From NCBI GenBank assembly GCA_012798435.1, contig JAAZNF010000029.1, forward strand, positions 1-34,019: 34,019 nucleotides of DNA, read 5' to 3'. The position numbers were made by a program, and so were the translations under genes. Source of the DNA: Myxococcales bacterium (GTDB lineage: Bacteria; Myxococcota; B64-G9). Positions 14,727 to 25,100 of the stretch are shown here, piece by piece. The notes under the pieces were generated by a model. That model had not been told where the DNA came from. It was given only the letters and a program-made list of their open reading frames with translations, and did not search any database. Positions within the stretch are counted from its first letter, which is position 1. Each line of letters opens with the position of its first letter.

Positions 14727-16031
14727 TCAGGTTCCGAGCAACCGCCAGGCCTTGCCGTCGTGGACGAAAAGGATGCGCTCGATGGAGACGTAATCAGACC
14801 TGACCTTGCGATAGCACAGGCCCAGCTCCTTGGTTTTTTGGAACCGCTCGATGGCGCTCGCAAGGTCCGACCAGCCCATGGCCAGGGGAGGGCAGGGCTC
14901 GAGGGCGAAGCCGGTCTTTCGGGTATGGCGCAGGTTCTCCATGATGCTCGGCGGGTCGCGGTTGGCGCGCCTGGGGTCCGCGTGGGAGAACAACGCCGCG
15001 AAGGCTTTCGAGTCGTCGCGCTCGACCAGCGAGAGCGCTTGCTTCAGGAGCGGCAGCGCCTCGAGGTACGCTTGCCGGTACGGTGCGTACCCGGGGATCT
15101 GCTCCGGCCGCTCGGGCACTTCCTCGCGCACCGCGAAGGGCAGCTCCTCGAGCCGGCGCCCGGTGCCGTTCTTCTCCATCTCCAGGCCGCGCGGGTAGGC
15201 CTCGGCGAGCAAGGTCAGCGATTCGGCCATGGCGTCGAACTCCTTCGCCCGGCGCCACACGTCGAAGGCCGCCTCGTCGTCGCCCGCCCGGTAGCGCTGC
15301 AGCCGAAGCAAGCCCTGGGTGCGTCCGTGGCTCGACCAGAAGCAGGAGCGCTTCTGATCGAACACCATCTGGTACTGGGTTGCGACGAGATCCGAAAGCA
15401 GCGTACGGCGCAGTTCCACCAGCGCTCCAGCGTACGGCGCGCGGCTCGCCCCGTCGAGGTATTCCTGCATGCGCTTGCAGAATTCGCCGGTCTCCATGGC
15501 CTTCGTCGGCAGGGCCCGCGCGAAGGCCGCGGTCGAGGCGCGGTAGCGAGGCTGGGCGTTGAGCAGACGGTCCGTAAGCGGCCCGACGCGGGCGGGCGCC
15601 TCGGCCAGCGATGAAAAACTCTCGCTGGCGCGCGAGGTGACCTTGCCTTCCCGGGCGTCGATGATCTGCAGGTTCAGCACGAACAGGTTGTCGAGCTTGC
15701 CGATGGTGCCGCCGACCAGGAAATCCGCTCCCAGGATGCCGGCCAGCCGCGTCATGCAACCCTCGTCGCTGCAGCCGAGGAGCTGCGCCTGTTGCTCGGC
15801 CGCCAGCAGCGAGCGCACGTCCGAAGGCCCGACGGCGCGAATGCCGTGGCGCGACAGCATGGCCTCCAGCAGCAGATCGTTCAGCACCTCCGCCGTCCCG
15901 GACGGGATGCCCGGGTAGGCGATGATGCCCGGGACCACGATCTTCCAGTCCTTCTGCGGGGGCGGCGGCGCGGTCTGGGCCAGGGCGTGAGCGGCAAGCA
16001 GTCCAAGCAGCCCGATCGTTATCGATCGCAT
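14727..16031 (-). CDS. Secreted protein with a CsgG/TolB-like N-terminal domain
   Basis: The 434-residue product has a signal peptide (MRSITIGLLGLLAAHALAQ). Residues 28-150 carry a pattern seen in many myxobacterial secreted proteins related to the CsgG/TolB N-terminal fold: a strand start (KIVVPGIIAYPGIPSG), then a helix and strand region with LLGCSDEGCMTRLAGILGAD, FLVGGTIGKLDNLFVLNLQI and IDAREGKVTSRASESF. The two cysteines in GCSDEGC may form a disulfide. The C-terminal half (about 165-434) is helical and not recognised. It follows the gene at 16069-17214 by 37 bases on the same strand, so both are probably one operon. The function is unknown; an outer-membrane or periplasmic scaffold role is a guess. 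Confidence 0.65.
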   Translation of the reverse strand: MRSITIGLLGLLAAHALAQTAPPPPQKDWKIVVPGIIAYPGIPSGTAEVLNDLLLEAMLSRHGIRAVGPSDVRSLLAAEQQAQLLGCSDEGCMTRLAGILGADFLVGGTIGKLDNLFVLNLQIIDAREGKVTSRASESFSSLAEAPARVGPLTDRLLNAQPRYRASTAAFARALPTKAMETGEFCKRMQEYLDGASRAPYAGALVELRRTLLSDLVATQYQMVFDQKRSCFWSSHGRTQGLLRLQRYRAGDDEAAFDVWRRAKEFDAMAESLTLLAEAYPRGLEMEKNGTGRRLEELPFAVREEVPERPEQIPGYAPYRQAYLEALPLLKQALSLVERDDSKAFAALFSHADPRRANRDPPSIMENLRHTRKTGFALEPCPPLAMGWSDLASAIERFQKTKELGLCYRKVRSDYVSIERILFVHDGKAWRLLGT

Positions 16032-16068
16032 GGATTCTCCTTGGCGGCGTGTCCACCGCCCGGGCCGG

Positions 16069-17214
16069 CTAGAAGCGGCCCCCCACCAGCCCGAGCTCCA
16101 ACCCCACGGCCCGCGTGCCGTCGGCGCGGCGTGGCCCGGGACGGAAGCGCGGCACCGGCGCCCCCACCGCCCAGCCCTCGGGGGTGAGCTCGAGCAGCGA
16201 AAGTCCCGAGGCGGTTGCCGCAGGCTCGTCGTAGTTGCGGGTGAAGAAGGCCCCCGCCGCCAGGCCGGCCACGGTCATGCCCAGCTCGAGGCCCACCGCG
16301 GCCCGGATGTTGTCGGGCTCGGCCAGGGCCAGGATGCCGGCGCCCACCAGGGCGCCCATCAGCCCGCCCAGGTTGATGAGGTTGACCCGCCCGGCGCTCA
16401 TGTCGAACTTGCCGGTGAGCAGCGCCGCCCCGGCCACGCCCGCATCGCCGCCGGCCAGCAGGATGGGGATCCACACCTTCTCGTCGTCGAAGAACTCCTC
16501 CTCGGCGATGAGCGTGCCGATGGCGGCGGTGAACCAGGTGAACCACGGCCCGGTGGTGGACACCAGGGCGGCGTCGCCGTCGGCCACGTCCAGGTAGTGG
16601 GTGAGCGCGAAGGCGCCGCCCCAACCGAGCGCGCTCAGGCCCAGCGAAAGCGAAAAGGTGGTGCGCACGCTGAGGTCGGGGGCCGGCATGAGCGAGAAGG
16701 CCATGCCGTGCCACAGGCCCCAGCTCCAGCCGAAGTTGATCGTGGTGGCCCGGCCGGTGGACATGGGAAGATCCGACGACAGCAGGATGGACGGGATCAG
16801 GCCCGCCACCGAGCCACCGATGGCCGCCCAGATGGCCGCCTTGCTCTCGTCCTCGTCGATGTCCTCGTTGATGGCGATCATGGCGATGGAGAACCCGCTC
16901 CAGGCGCCGTACAGCGTGGCACCGGTGATGAACTGCGCCCGTCCTTCGCGGTTGAGGCGGCCCTTGCCCGACTTGAGATCCTCGAGCTTGGGGCGGGCCC
17001 AGCAGGCGAACAGGCCGTCCGGGTACTGCGTCAGCAGCCGCTCGAGCAGCTCGCGGGCCTGTCCCAGGTTCCCCTTGACCTCGGCCGCCAGGGCCTCCTC
17101 GTAGAGCGCCCGGGCCTGCTCTTCCTGGGCCGAGACGCCGGGGCACGCGGCGCGCGCCGCGGCGGGACCGGCGACGACGGCAGCGAACAGGACGAGGAAC
17201 AAGGGAGCCTTCAT
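16069..17214 (-). CDS. Secreted or membrane protein with an N-terminal TPR-like segment and several hydrophobic segments
   Basis: The 381-residue product starts at the ATG at 17214 with GGAGG upstream. It has a signal peptide (MKAPLFLVLFAAVVAGPAAA), then a TPR-like helical pair (EEQARALYEEALAAEVKGNL, GQARELLERLLTQYPDG). From about residue 90 it has a run of hydrophobic, glycine-rich segments (AQFITGATLYGAWSGFSIAM, AIWAAIGGSVAGLIPSILLS, GVAGAALLTGKF, LGGLMGALVGAGILAL), which could be membrane helices or barrel strands; the closing segment VGLELGLVGGRF ends in Phe, which favours a barrel. No domain family was recognised. The gene pairs with the CsgG/TolB-like protein downstream, and the divergent gene at 17335 shares its upstream region. 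Confidence 0.6.
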   Translation of the reverse strand: MKAPLFLVLFAAVVAGPAAARAACPGVSAQEEQARALYEEALAAEVKGNLGQARELLERLLTQYPDGLFACWARPKLEDLKSGKGRLNREGRAQFITGATLYGAWSGFSIAMIAINEDIDEDESKAAIWAAIGGSVAGLIPSILLSSDLPMSTGRATTINFGWSWGLWHGMAFSLMPAPDLSVRTTFSLSLGLSALGWGGAFALTHYLDVADGDAALVSTTGPWFTWFTAAIGTLIAEEEFFDDEKVWIPILLAGGDAGVAGAALLTGKFDMSAGRVNLINLGGLMGALVGAGILALAEPDNIRAAVGLELGMTVAGLAAGAFFTRNYDEPAATASGLSLLELTPEGWAVGAPVPRFRPGPRRADGTRAVGLELGLVGGRF

Positions 17215-17334
17215 GGAACCTCCGCTGAAAATGACGACCAATCGAGAGCAAGAATGAGTGAGAGGCTGTGTCCGAGTCAAGGTGAAAACAAAGATCTTGA
17301 GTGTGTGGGCCGATTTTGGTTGATTCGCTCTTCG

Positions 17335-18090
17335 ATGGAAACCTTTCGCAGGCTCGGCACGGAGCTTCGGGATCTGGCACGAGGGCTCCGGCCCTTCGAG
17401 GCGGTGGCGCTGACGGCCGGCGCGCTATTGCTGCTGCTATGCTGGCTGCTCCTCGGCGGCCGGGCGTTCTTCGTCGCCCACCTCGCTCCCGCCTGGCTCG
17501 CGGGCGAGCCCGCCGCGGTCGTCGAGTGGTGGTCGCTCATCTACCAGTTCGCTTGCGCCCAGCTCTTGTTCCTGTGGCTGCCGCTGCTCATGTTCCGGGT
17601 TCGCCGCATCCCGTTGCGGACGCTGGGCCTCGGCCTGGGCGACGTGCGGGCCGGCTTCGGAGTGGTGGTCCCGCTGGGGATCGTGCTGCTCGCCATCCCG
17701 GGCGGGCTCATGGCGGCGACGCAACCGGATTTTCTGGCCGAGTACCCCATGGCGCGCCTGTCCGCAACCGCGGGGGCGAACTTCGTCATCTACCAGCTCG
17801 CCTACGGTCTGTTGTACTACGCGGCCTACGAGGCCTTCTTCCGTGGCTTCCTCCAGCTCGGCCTCACCCGCGTGATCGGCGCCTTGCCGGCCCTGCTGGT
17901 GCAGACCTCGATCACCACCCTGCTCCACATCGGAAAGCCTACAGGCGAGATCGTCTCGGCGTTGTTTGCGGGTCTCTTGTTCGGCGCGCTGGTGCTACGC
18001 CTGGGCTCGGTGTGGCCCTTGTGGCTGGTCCACTGGGCGCTCGGCGCCGCCACCGACTTCTTCTGCGCGCGCGCAGGGGGCCTGTGGTGA
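17335..18090 (+). CDS. CPBP-family intramembrane protein (CAAX protease-like)
   Basis: The 251-residue protein has about six hydrophobic segments and the CPBP (Abi) motif order: motif 1 YEAFFRGFL (Tyr165, Glu166, Arg170), motif 2 TLLHIGKPTGE with His198, and a final motif HWALGAATDFF. The usual motif 1 is EExxxR; here the first glutamate is a tyrosine, which may weaken or change protease activity. Members process CAAX proteins or act in bacteriocin self-protection, but many have no known substrate. The ATG at 17335 lacks a clear ribosome-binding site; an in-frame ATG at 17254 would add 27 residues. The stop overlaps the GTG start of the next SDR gene by four bases (GTGA), so the genes are coupled. 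Confidence 0.75.
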   Translation: METFRRLGTELRDLARGLRPFEAVALTAGALLLLLCWLLLGGRAFFVAHLAPAWLAGEPAAVVEWWSLIYQFACAQLLFLWLPLLMFRVRRIPLRTLGLGLGDVRAGFGVVVPLGIVLLAIPGGLMAATQPDFLAEYPMARLSATAGANFVIYQLAYGLLYYAAYEAFFRGFLQLGLTRVIGALPALLVQTSITTLLHIGKPTGEIVSALFAGLLFGALVLRLGSVWPLWLVHWALGAATDFFCARAGGLW

Positions 18091-19079
18091 GGCGGGCGCT
18101 GGTCACCGGGGCCAACGGGTTCATCGGCGCCCACCTGACGCGCCGCCTTCTGGCCGAGGGCCTCGAGGTCCATGCCCTGTCCCACCGGTCGGCGGATCGT
18201 CTGGCGGGGCTCGGCGTGCGGGTGTTTCAGGGGGACGTGACGCAGGCGGATTCTCTGGTGCCAGCCTTTACGGGAGTCGACGTGGTGTTTCACCTGGCCG
18301 CCCGCGCCACCGACTGGGGGCCGCGACGCGAGTTCTTTCGGATCAACGTCGAGGGCACCCGGGCGGCGCTCGAGGCGGCGCGCGGGGCGGGGTGCCGGCG
18401 CTTCGTGCTGCTGAGCTCTCTGGCGGTGCACCGCTTCACCGGGCACCTGGACGCGGACGAGGACACGCCCGCCGACCAGCGGCGGTACCATTACGGCGCC
18501 TCCAAGGTGGCGGCGGAGGCGCTGGTGCATACGGCGCAGCGAGAGGGCTGGTTGGAGACGACCATCCTGCGGCCGGGCGTGGTGGTGCACGGGCCGGGCG
18601 ATACTACGGCGTTCGTCCACATGGCCCCGGTATTGGAGCGGGGCCGCTGGGCCCACGTGGCCGGCGGACGGCGGGTCTTCTGTTATTCCTATGTGGAGAA
18701 CCTGGTCGAGGGCATCCTGACGGCGGGGCTACAGCCGGTCGCGGCCGGGCGCACCCTCATCCTCACCGATGACCTCCGCGTCACCTGGGCGGAGTACATC
18801 GAGGTGCTGCTGCGCATGTTCCAGAACCCGCGGCGCAGCCTTTCCTTCCCGGTGCCGGTGGCCCGCGCCGCTGGCTGCATGGCCGAGTGGGTGTTCCGCC
18901 TGTTTCGCGCCAAGAACCCGCCACCGATCACCGACTACCGCACCGCCCTGGTGTCGAAGGACTTCCACTTCTCCTGCGCCCGCGCCAAGGAGATCCTCGG
19001 CTACCGGCCACGGGTGCCGTTCGAGGAGGGGCTGCGGCGGACGGTGGAGTGGTACCTTGGTTCCAAGGGGCGGGCGTAG
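18087..19079 (+). CDS. Extended SDR / NAD-dependent epimerase-like enzyme, copy 1
   Basis: The 330-residue enzyme begins with a Rossmann nucleotide motif TGANGFIGAHL (Gly8, Gly11, Gly14) and has the catalytic YxxxK at Tyr136-Lys140 (HYGASK) with an upstream serine pair (LLSSLAVHRF). Other family landmarks are VDVVFHLAARATDWG, ILRPGVVVHGPGDTT and ITDYRTALVSKDFHFS near the C-terminus. The pattern is like 3-beta-hydroxysteroid or sterol-4-carboxylate dehydrogenase and dihydroflavonol-reductase-like SDRs; the substrate is not known. The GTG at 18087 is chosen for the GTGA overlap with the CPBP gene. A close paralog lies at 26480-27505, on the other side of the giant gene. Confidence 0.85.
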   Translation: MRRALVTGANGFIGAHLTRRLLAEGLEVHALSHRSADRLAGLGVRVFQGDVTQADSLVPAFTGVDVVFHLAARATDWGPRREFFRINVEGTRAALEAARGAGCRRFVLLSSLAVHRFTGHLDADEDTPADQRRYHYGASKVAAEALVHTAQREGWLETTILRPGVVVHGPGDTTAFVHMAPVLERGRWAHVAGGRRVFCYSYVENLVEGILTAGLQPVAAGRTLILTDDLRVTWAEYIEVLLRMFQNPRRSLSFPVPVARAAGCMAEWVFRLFRAKNPPPITDYRTALVSKDFHFSCARAKEILGYRPRVPFEEGLRRTVEWYLGSKGRA

Positions 19080-19108
19080 CGCCTCAGAGGGATTCCCCGG
19101 CCAACCTG

Positions 19109-19117
19109 TGGTAGAAT
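19109..19117 (+). promoter_or_regulatory. Possible extended -10 element upstream of the giant gene
   Basis: TGGTAGAAT (TGn plus TAGAAT) lies 24 bases before the ATG at 19142. No convincing -35 was found at the right distance, which is tolerated for extended -10 promoters. It would give the giant gene its own start inside the SDR cluster. Confidence 0.3.
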
Positions 19118-19141
19118 CGCGCATTCCTGCCGGGAGGAAGC

Positions 19142-22100
19142 ATGCCGAGAAAACCCCTGTGGTTGGTCTGGTGTATGGGCCTGTCTGTTGTGGTGGGCGG
19201 ATTCGCCTGCTCCGATCAGTCCGCCACACCCCAGGATGGTCCGCAGACCTGCACCCGCGCCGAGGACTGCCCCATCGGCCAGGACTGCATCGACGGAGTT
19301 TGCCAGACCCCGGGCGGCGATGGGGATCGCTGCGTGCGCGACGAGGATTGCGGCGCCGGTCAGGTGTGCCGCGAGGGCCACTGCGTCGAGGCGCCTGATG
19401 GGGGCGATGACGGGGGCGACGGCGATGGCGCGGACGAGCCCGACATCGAGATCCTGGAGCCGACGCTGGCGGGGAGCCCCCCGGCGTACCTTCTGGACTT
19501 CGGCTCGGTGACGGTGAACCAGCAAGTGGCGGGCGTCATCCGGCTGCGGAACACCGGCGCCGCCGAGCTCCGGATCGTGGAACTCAACTTCGAGATGGGG
19601 AGCTCGAGCGAGTTCTTCCTGGACGCCGCCACCCGGGATCGCCTGCCGATCAATGTGGCCCCGGGAGAATCTACGGTGATCGAGGTGCAGTACCTGGCGC
19701 AGGACGGGCGCTCGGACAACGGCGTGCTCGACATCCTCTCCAACGATCCCGACGAGCCCCGGGTGCCCATCCTCTTGCTCAGCGAGTTCAAGGGCCGCGC
19801 GCGCATCTCGCTGAACCCGGCCTCGTTGGACTTCGGCGACATCCGTGTCGGGGACAGCGCCAGGCTCTCCTTCTCGGTCTCGAACCAGGGAACGGGAAAC
19901 TCCGTGCTCACCGTGCGCGGCGTCCAGCTCGCCAGCCTCGTCAACGACCACTTCGCGCTCGTCGAGCTGGCCGCGTTTCCTTTCTACCTCGGAGTGGGGG
20001 ACGCGCTCTCGGTGGTCGTGGAATTCCATCCCGCCGCCGAGAGCACCCTCGCCGACCGGGTGATCGTGGTGAGCGATGATGCGGACCTCCCGCAAGCGGA
20101 GGTGGGGCTGGCCGGTCGCGGGGTCTCGCCCAACCTCAAAGTCGATCCGGCGCCGGTGGACGTGGGCGAGGTGCGGATCGGCTGGGTGGGCGAGCTGCCG
20201 GTCGAGATCAGCAACCAGGGCGGCGCGCCGCTGGCCGTGACCGGGCTCCGACTCGGCGACGGAACCCCGGAGTTCGTCCTGGCCTCCGACCCGGCGACTG
20301 GCTTCGATCTCGTCAACCTGTCCCCAGCCCAGCCGCAGCTCCTGTCGCCGGGGGAGGGGAGGTGGTTGTCCCTCTCATACGCACCGGTGGACGAGGGCGA
20401 GGACAACGCCGAGCTCGTGGTGGAGAGCCCCGACATCGCTCCTTCACCCCGGCGGGTATCCGTGCGCGGGCTCGGCTACTTCCCGCCGGCCATCGAGGTG
20501 GAACCGCAGCGGCTCGACTTCGGCGATCTGCACGTGCGGGCGGTGCTTAGCGCCAACCTCGTGGTGCGCAACATCGGGCGCCGCTTCCTCTCCGTCTCCG
20601 AGATGCGGATCGTCGGCCCGGCCAACACCTTCAGCTTCTCCCCGCCGGCGCTACCCGCGCTCGGTCCGGGGGAGCAAGCCCTGCTCCAGGTGGGTTTTTC
20701 CTCGCAGACCATCGGGTGGCGCGAGGGTGTGCTGGAGCTGGTGAGCAACGATCCCGATCGGCCAGTGCAGAACGTGCCGCTCTCCGGCAACGCCATCGAT
20801 CCCAACATCTTCATCCTGCCCCTGTCGCCGTACGACTTCGGCTCGGTGTACCGTGGCCAGTCGGCCACGGTGACGGTGTACCTGACCAACGCCGGCGTCG
20901 GGCCGCTGGAGATCAGCGCCATCTCGATCAACTCCGGGAGCTCGCCGGACTTCGCCCTGGAAAACCTGCCGGCGCTGCCGCTCACCATCGCCAACTCCTC
21001 CGAGATCGTGACCTTCACCATCCGCTACTCGCCACTCGAGGTGGCGCAGGACGACGGCGCGGTGCGCATCGAGAGCCTGGACCTGGACGCCCCGGTGCGC
21101 ATGCTGGTGCTCACCGGCCGCGGTGGCGGCTGTCCCACGGGCTTCTGGGACATCGACGGCGATCCCGCCAACGGCTGCGAGTACCCATGCAACCTGACGA
21201 ACAACGGTCTGGAGGCCTGCGACACCATCGACAACGACTGCGACGCGCTCACCGACGAGGACTTCGACTTGGCGACGAACCCCCTCCACTGCGGCGCCTG
21301 CAACCGGCGCTGTGGCTTCGTGCATGCCCAGGCCCTGTGCCAGGGTGGGCAGTGCCTCATGGGAGCTTGCGACGTCGGCTACTGGGACATCGACCATAGC
21401 GACGCCGACGGATGCGAGTACCCTTGCAGCCGGACGAACAACGGCGTGGAGGCCTGCGACCGTATCGACAACGACTGCGACGGCGACACCGATGAAGGCT
21501 TCGATACCCAGAGCGACGTCTCCAACTGCGGCTCCTGCGGAAACCTGTGCTCACTGTACCGCGCCACCCCGGCCTGTGTCGGCGGGCAGTGCCGCGTCTC
21601 GAGCTGCGACATCGGGTTCGGCAACTGCGACAACGTCCACGCCAACGGATGCGAGGCTGACCTGGCCAGCGATCCGCTCAACTGCAACGGCTGCGGCAAC
21701 GTGTGCGTCATCCCCAACGCGCCGCCGAACTGCGTCGGCGGGATGTGCGTCCCCGGCGACTGCAGCAGCGGCTTTTTCGACTGCGACGGGGATCCCGGCA
21801 ACGGCTGCGAGACCAACCTCAACATCGACTTCGCCAACTGCGGCGCCTGCGGCCACGCCTGCGACGCGGGAGAGAACTGCGCCGGCGGCCAGTGCCACTG
21901 CGGCACCATCGGGCCGGACTGCGCGACCCCGGAGACGTGCTGCGACATCGAGTGCGTGGACTTGCAGGCGAGTCAGGATCACTGCGGTTCTTGCGGCAAC
22001 GCCTGTCAGGCGGGTGAGAGCTGCCTCGCTGGCCAGTGTCGCTGCGGTGGCACCGGCCCCGATTGTGATGCCAGTCAGATCTGTTGCGGCACCGGCTGCT

Positions 22101-25100
22101 TCGACCCCTTGACCTCGGTGGCCCATTGCGGGCAATGCGCTGTCTCCTGCGATGCCGGCGAGACCTGCCAGCTCGGCTCTTGCCGCTGCGGCGGCAGCGG
22201 CCCCGACTGCTCCGGCATCTACGTGTGCTGCGGCACTGCCTGCATCGATCCCATGAGCGACAACCTGCACTGCGGAGGCTGCGGCAACGCCTGCAACCCC
22301 GGCGAGGTGTGTACCGGCGGGATCTGTCGCTGCGGTGGCACGGGACCCGATTGCAGCGCGCCGCTCTCGTGCTGCGGAACCCAGTGTGTCAACCTGCAGG
22401 GCGACAACAGCGACTGCGGCAACTGCGGCATCGCGTGTGACGCGGGCGAGTCCTGCCTGGCGGGCGCCTGCCGGTGCGGCGGCAGCGGCCCCGACTGCTC
22501 CGGCTCGCTGTCGTGCTGCGGCACCGCCTGCGTCGACCGGCTCATCGACGAGAGCAACTGCGGCGCCTGCGGCGTGCTGTGCGACAGCGGCGAGTTCTGC
22601 ATCGATGGGCAGTGCCGCTGCGGAGGCATCGGGGCCAACTGCTCGGCTCCGCTCACCTGCTGCGGCAGCAGTTGCGTGAACCTCTCCAGCAACCCCGGCA
22701 ACTGCGGTGGCTGCGGAAACATCTGCGATTCCGGCGAGAGCTGCGTCTCGGGGACATGCAAGTGCGGCGGCACCGGCTCGGACTGCGGGCCGGGCCAGAC
22801 CTGCTGCGGCACGAGCTGTGTCAACCTGCAGAGCGACGGCAGCAACTGCGGCTTCTGCGGCAACGTCTGTGACCCCGGCGAGTCCTGCGCCAGCGGCGTG
22901 TGCCGCTGCGGTGGCACCGGCAGCGACTGCGGCTCCGCGCAGGCCTGTTGCGGCACCCAGTGCGTGGACCTCTCCTCCAGCGAGACGAACTGCGGCGCCT
23001 GCGGCAACGCCTGCGATCCGGGCGAGTTCTGCATCAGCGGCGTGTGCCGCTGCGGTGGGAGCGGCCCCGATTGCGTTTCGGGCCAGACCTGTTGTTCCAC
23101 GAGCTGCGTCGACCTCCAGAGCGACCCGGCCCACTGCGGCACCTGTACCACCGTCTGCGATGCGGGCGAGAGCTGTGTCGCCGGCGCCTGCCGCTGCGGC
23201 GGGAGCGGTCCCAACTGCTCCGCGCCCATGTCCTGCTGTGGAACCAATTGCGTGAACCTCCAGAGCGATCCGCTCTACTGCGGCAACTGCGCCACCGCCT
23301 GCGACCCGGGGGAGAGCTGCGAGGCCGGATCCTGCCGCTGCGGCGGCACCGGGCCCAATTGCAGCAGCCCCAGCTCGTGCTGTGGGACCAGCTGCGTCAA
23401 CCTCCAGTCCGACCCCGCCCATTGCGGCACCTGCACGATGGCCTGTGACGCCGGCGAAAGCTGCCAATCCGGTGCCTGCCGCTGCGGGGGCACCGGCCCG
23501 AACTGCACGCTCCCCCTGAGCTGTTGCGGGGTGGACTGCTTCAACCTCGAGAGCGACGGTGCACACTGCGGAGGCTGCGCGACGGTGTGCGATGCTGGGG
23601 AGACCTGCCAGTTCGGGGTATGCCGGTGCGGCGGGAGCGGGCCGGACTGCGTAAGTCCGCTCTCGTGCTGCACCACCTCGTGCGTGAACCTCCAGAGCGA
23701 CGCGACGCATTGCGGCAACTGCTCCACCGCCTGCGATCCCAACGAGACGTGCGTGTCCGGGGGTTGCCGTTGCGGCGGCACCGGGCCCAACTGTGCATCT
23801 CCGCAGAGCTGCTGTGGCACCTCCTGCGTCAATCTCCAGACCGACTCCACCAACTGCGGTGGCTGCGGCATCGTGTGCGATCCGGGGGAGAGCTGCGTGA
23901 ACGGCGCGTGCCGCTGCGGCGGCACGGGAGAGAACTGCACCTCCGCCCAGATCTGCTGCGGGACGCTGTGCTACAACCCGCTCACCGATCCGCTCCACTG
24001 CGGCTCCTGCGCCAACGTGTGCGACGCGGCCGAGAGTTGCGTGAACGGCGCCTGCCGCTGCGGCGGCAGCGGACCCGATTGCGCATCCGACCAGATCTGT
24101 TGCGGCACGGCATGCTACAACCCGCTCAGCGATCCCGCCCACTGCGGCAGTTGCAGCACCGTGTGCGACGCCAACGAAACCTGCGTGAGCGGGGCCTGCA
24201 AGTGCGGCGGCAGCGGGCCGGACTGCGCCTCCCCGTTCAGTTGCTGCGGCACCTCCTGCGTCAACCTGCAGACCGACCGCAACCACTGCGGCAGCTGCCC
24301 GAACGCCTGCCAGGCAGGCCAGTACTGTAGCGCCGGCTCCTGCGTGCCGGGGTGCCTTTCCGACGCCGACTGCGGCGGGCTCTCCTGCTGCTCCAACCAG
24401 TGCGTGGACCTGTCCAGCAACAACTCCTTCTGTGGCTCCTGCACCAACGCCTGCGGTGTCGGCGAGAGCTGCGTCAGTGGCGCCTGCAGGTGCGGCGGCA
24501 CCGGGCCCGACTGCGCCTCCAGTCAGATCTGTTGCGGCGCGGGCTGCTACGATCCCCTCAGTGACGAATCCCACTGCGGCTCCTGCGCCACCGTGTGCGA
24601 CGCGGGCGAGATCTGCACCGGCGGCCTGTGCAAGTGCGGTGGCAGCGGGCCCGACTGCAGCGGTGGCCTGGCCTGCTGCGGCACCTTGTGCGTCAACCTG
24701 CAAAGCGACAACAGCCACTGCGGGAGCTGCACCAACGTGTGCGACGCCAACGAGAGCTGCGTGAGCGGGGCCTGCAAGTGCGGGGGCATCGGCGCGGACT
24801 GTGCGAGCCCGCTCTCCTGCTGCGGAACGAGCTGCGTGAACCTCGGGAGTGACAACAACCACTGCGGCGCCTGCGGCAACGTGTGCGGGGCGGGCGAGAG
24901 CTGCGTCGGGGGCCAGTGCCGCTGCGGCGGCAGCGGCCCCGATTGTTCCTCCTCCCAGATCTGTTGTGGGACGAGCTGCTACGATCCGTTGACCAATCCA
25001 TCCCACTGCGGCAATTGCGCCACGGCGTGCGATGCCAACGAACAGTGCGTGGGGGGCGCCTGCCAGTGCGGCGGCAGCGGGCCGGATTGCTCGTCGGCGC

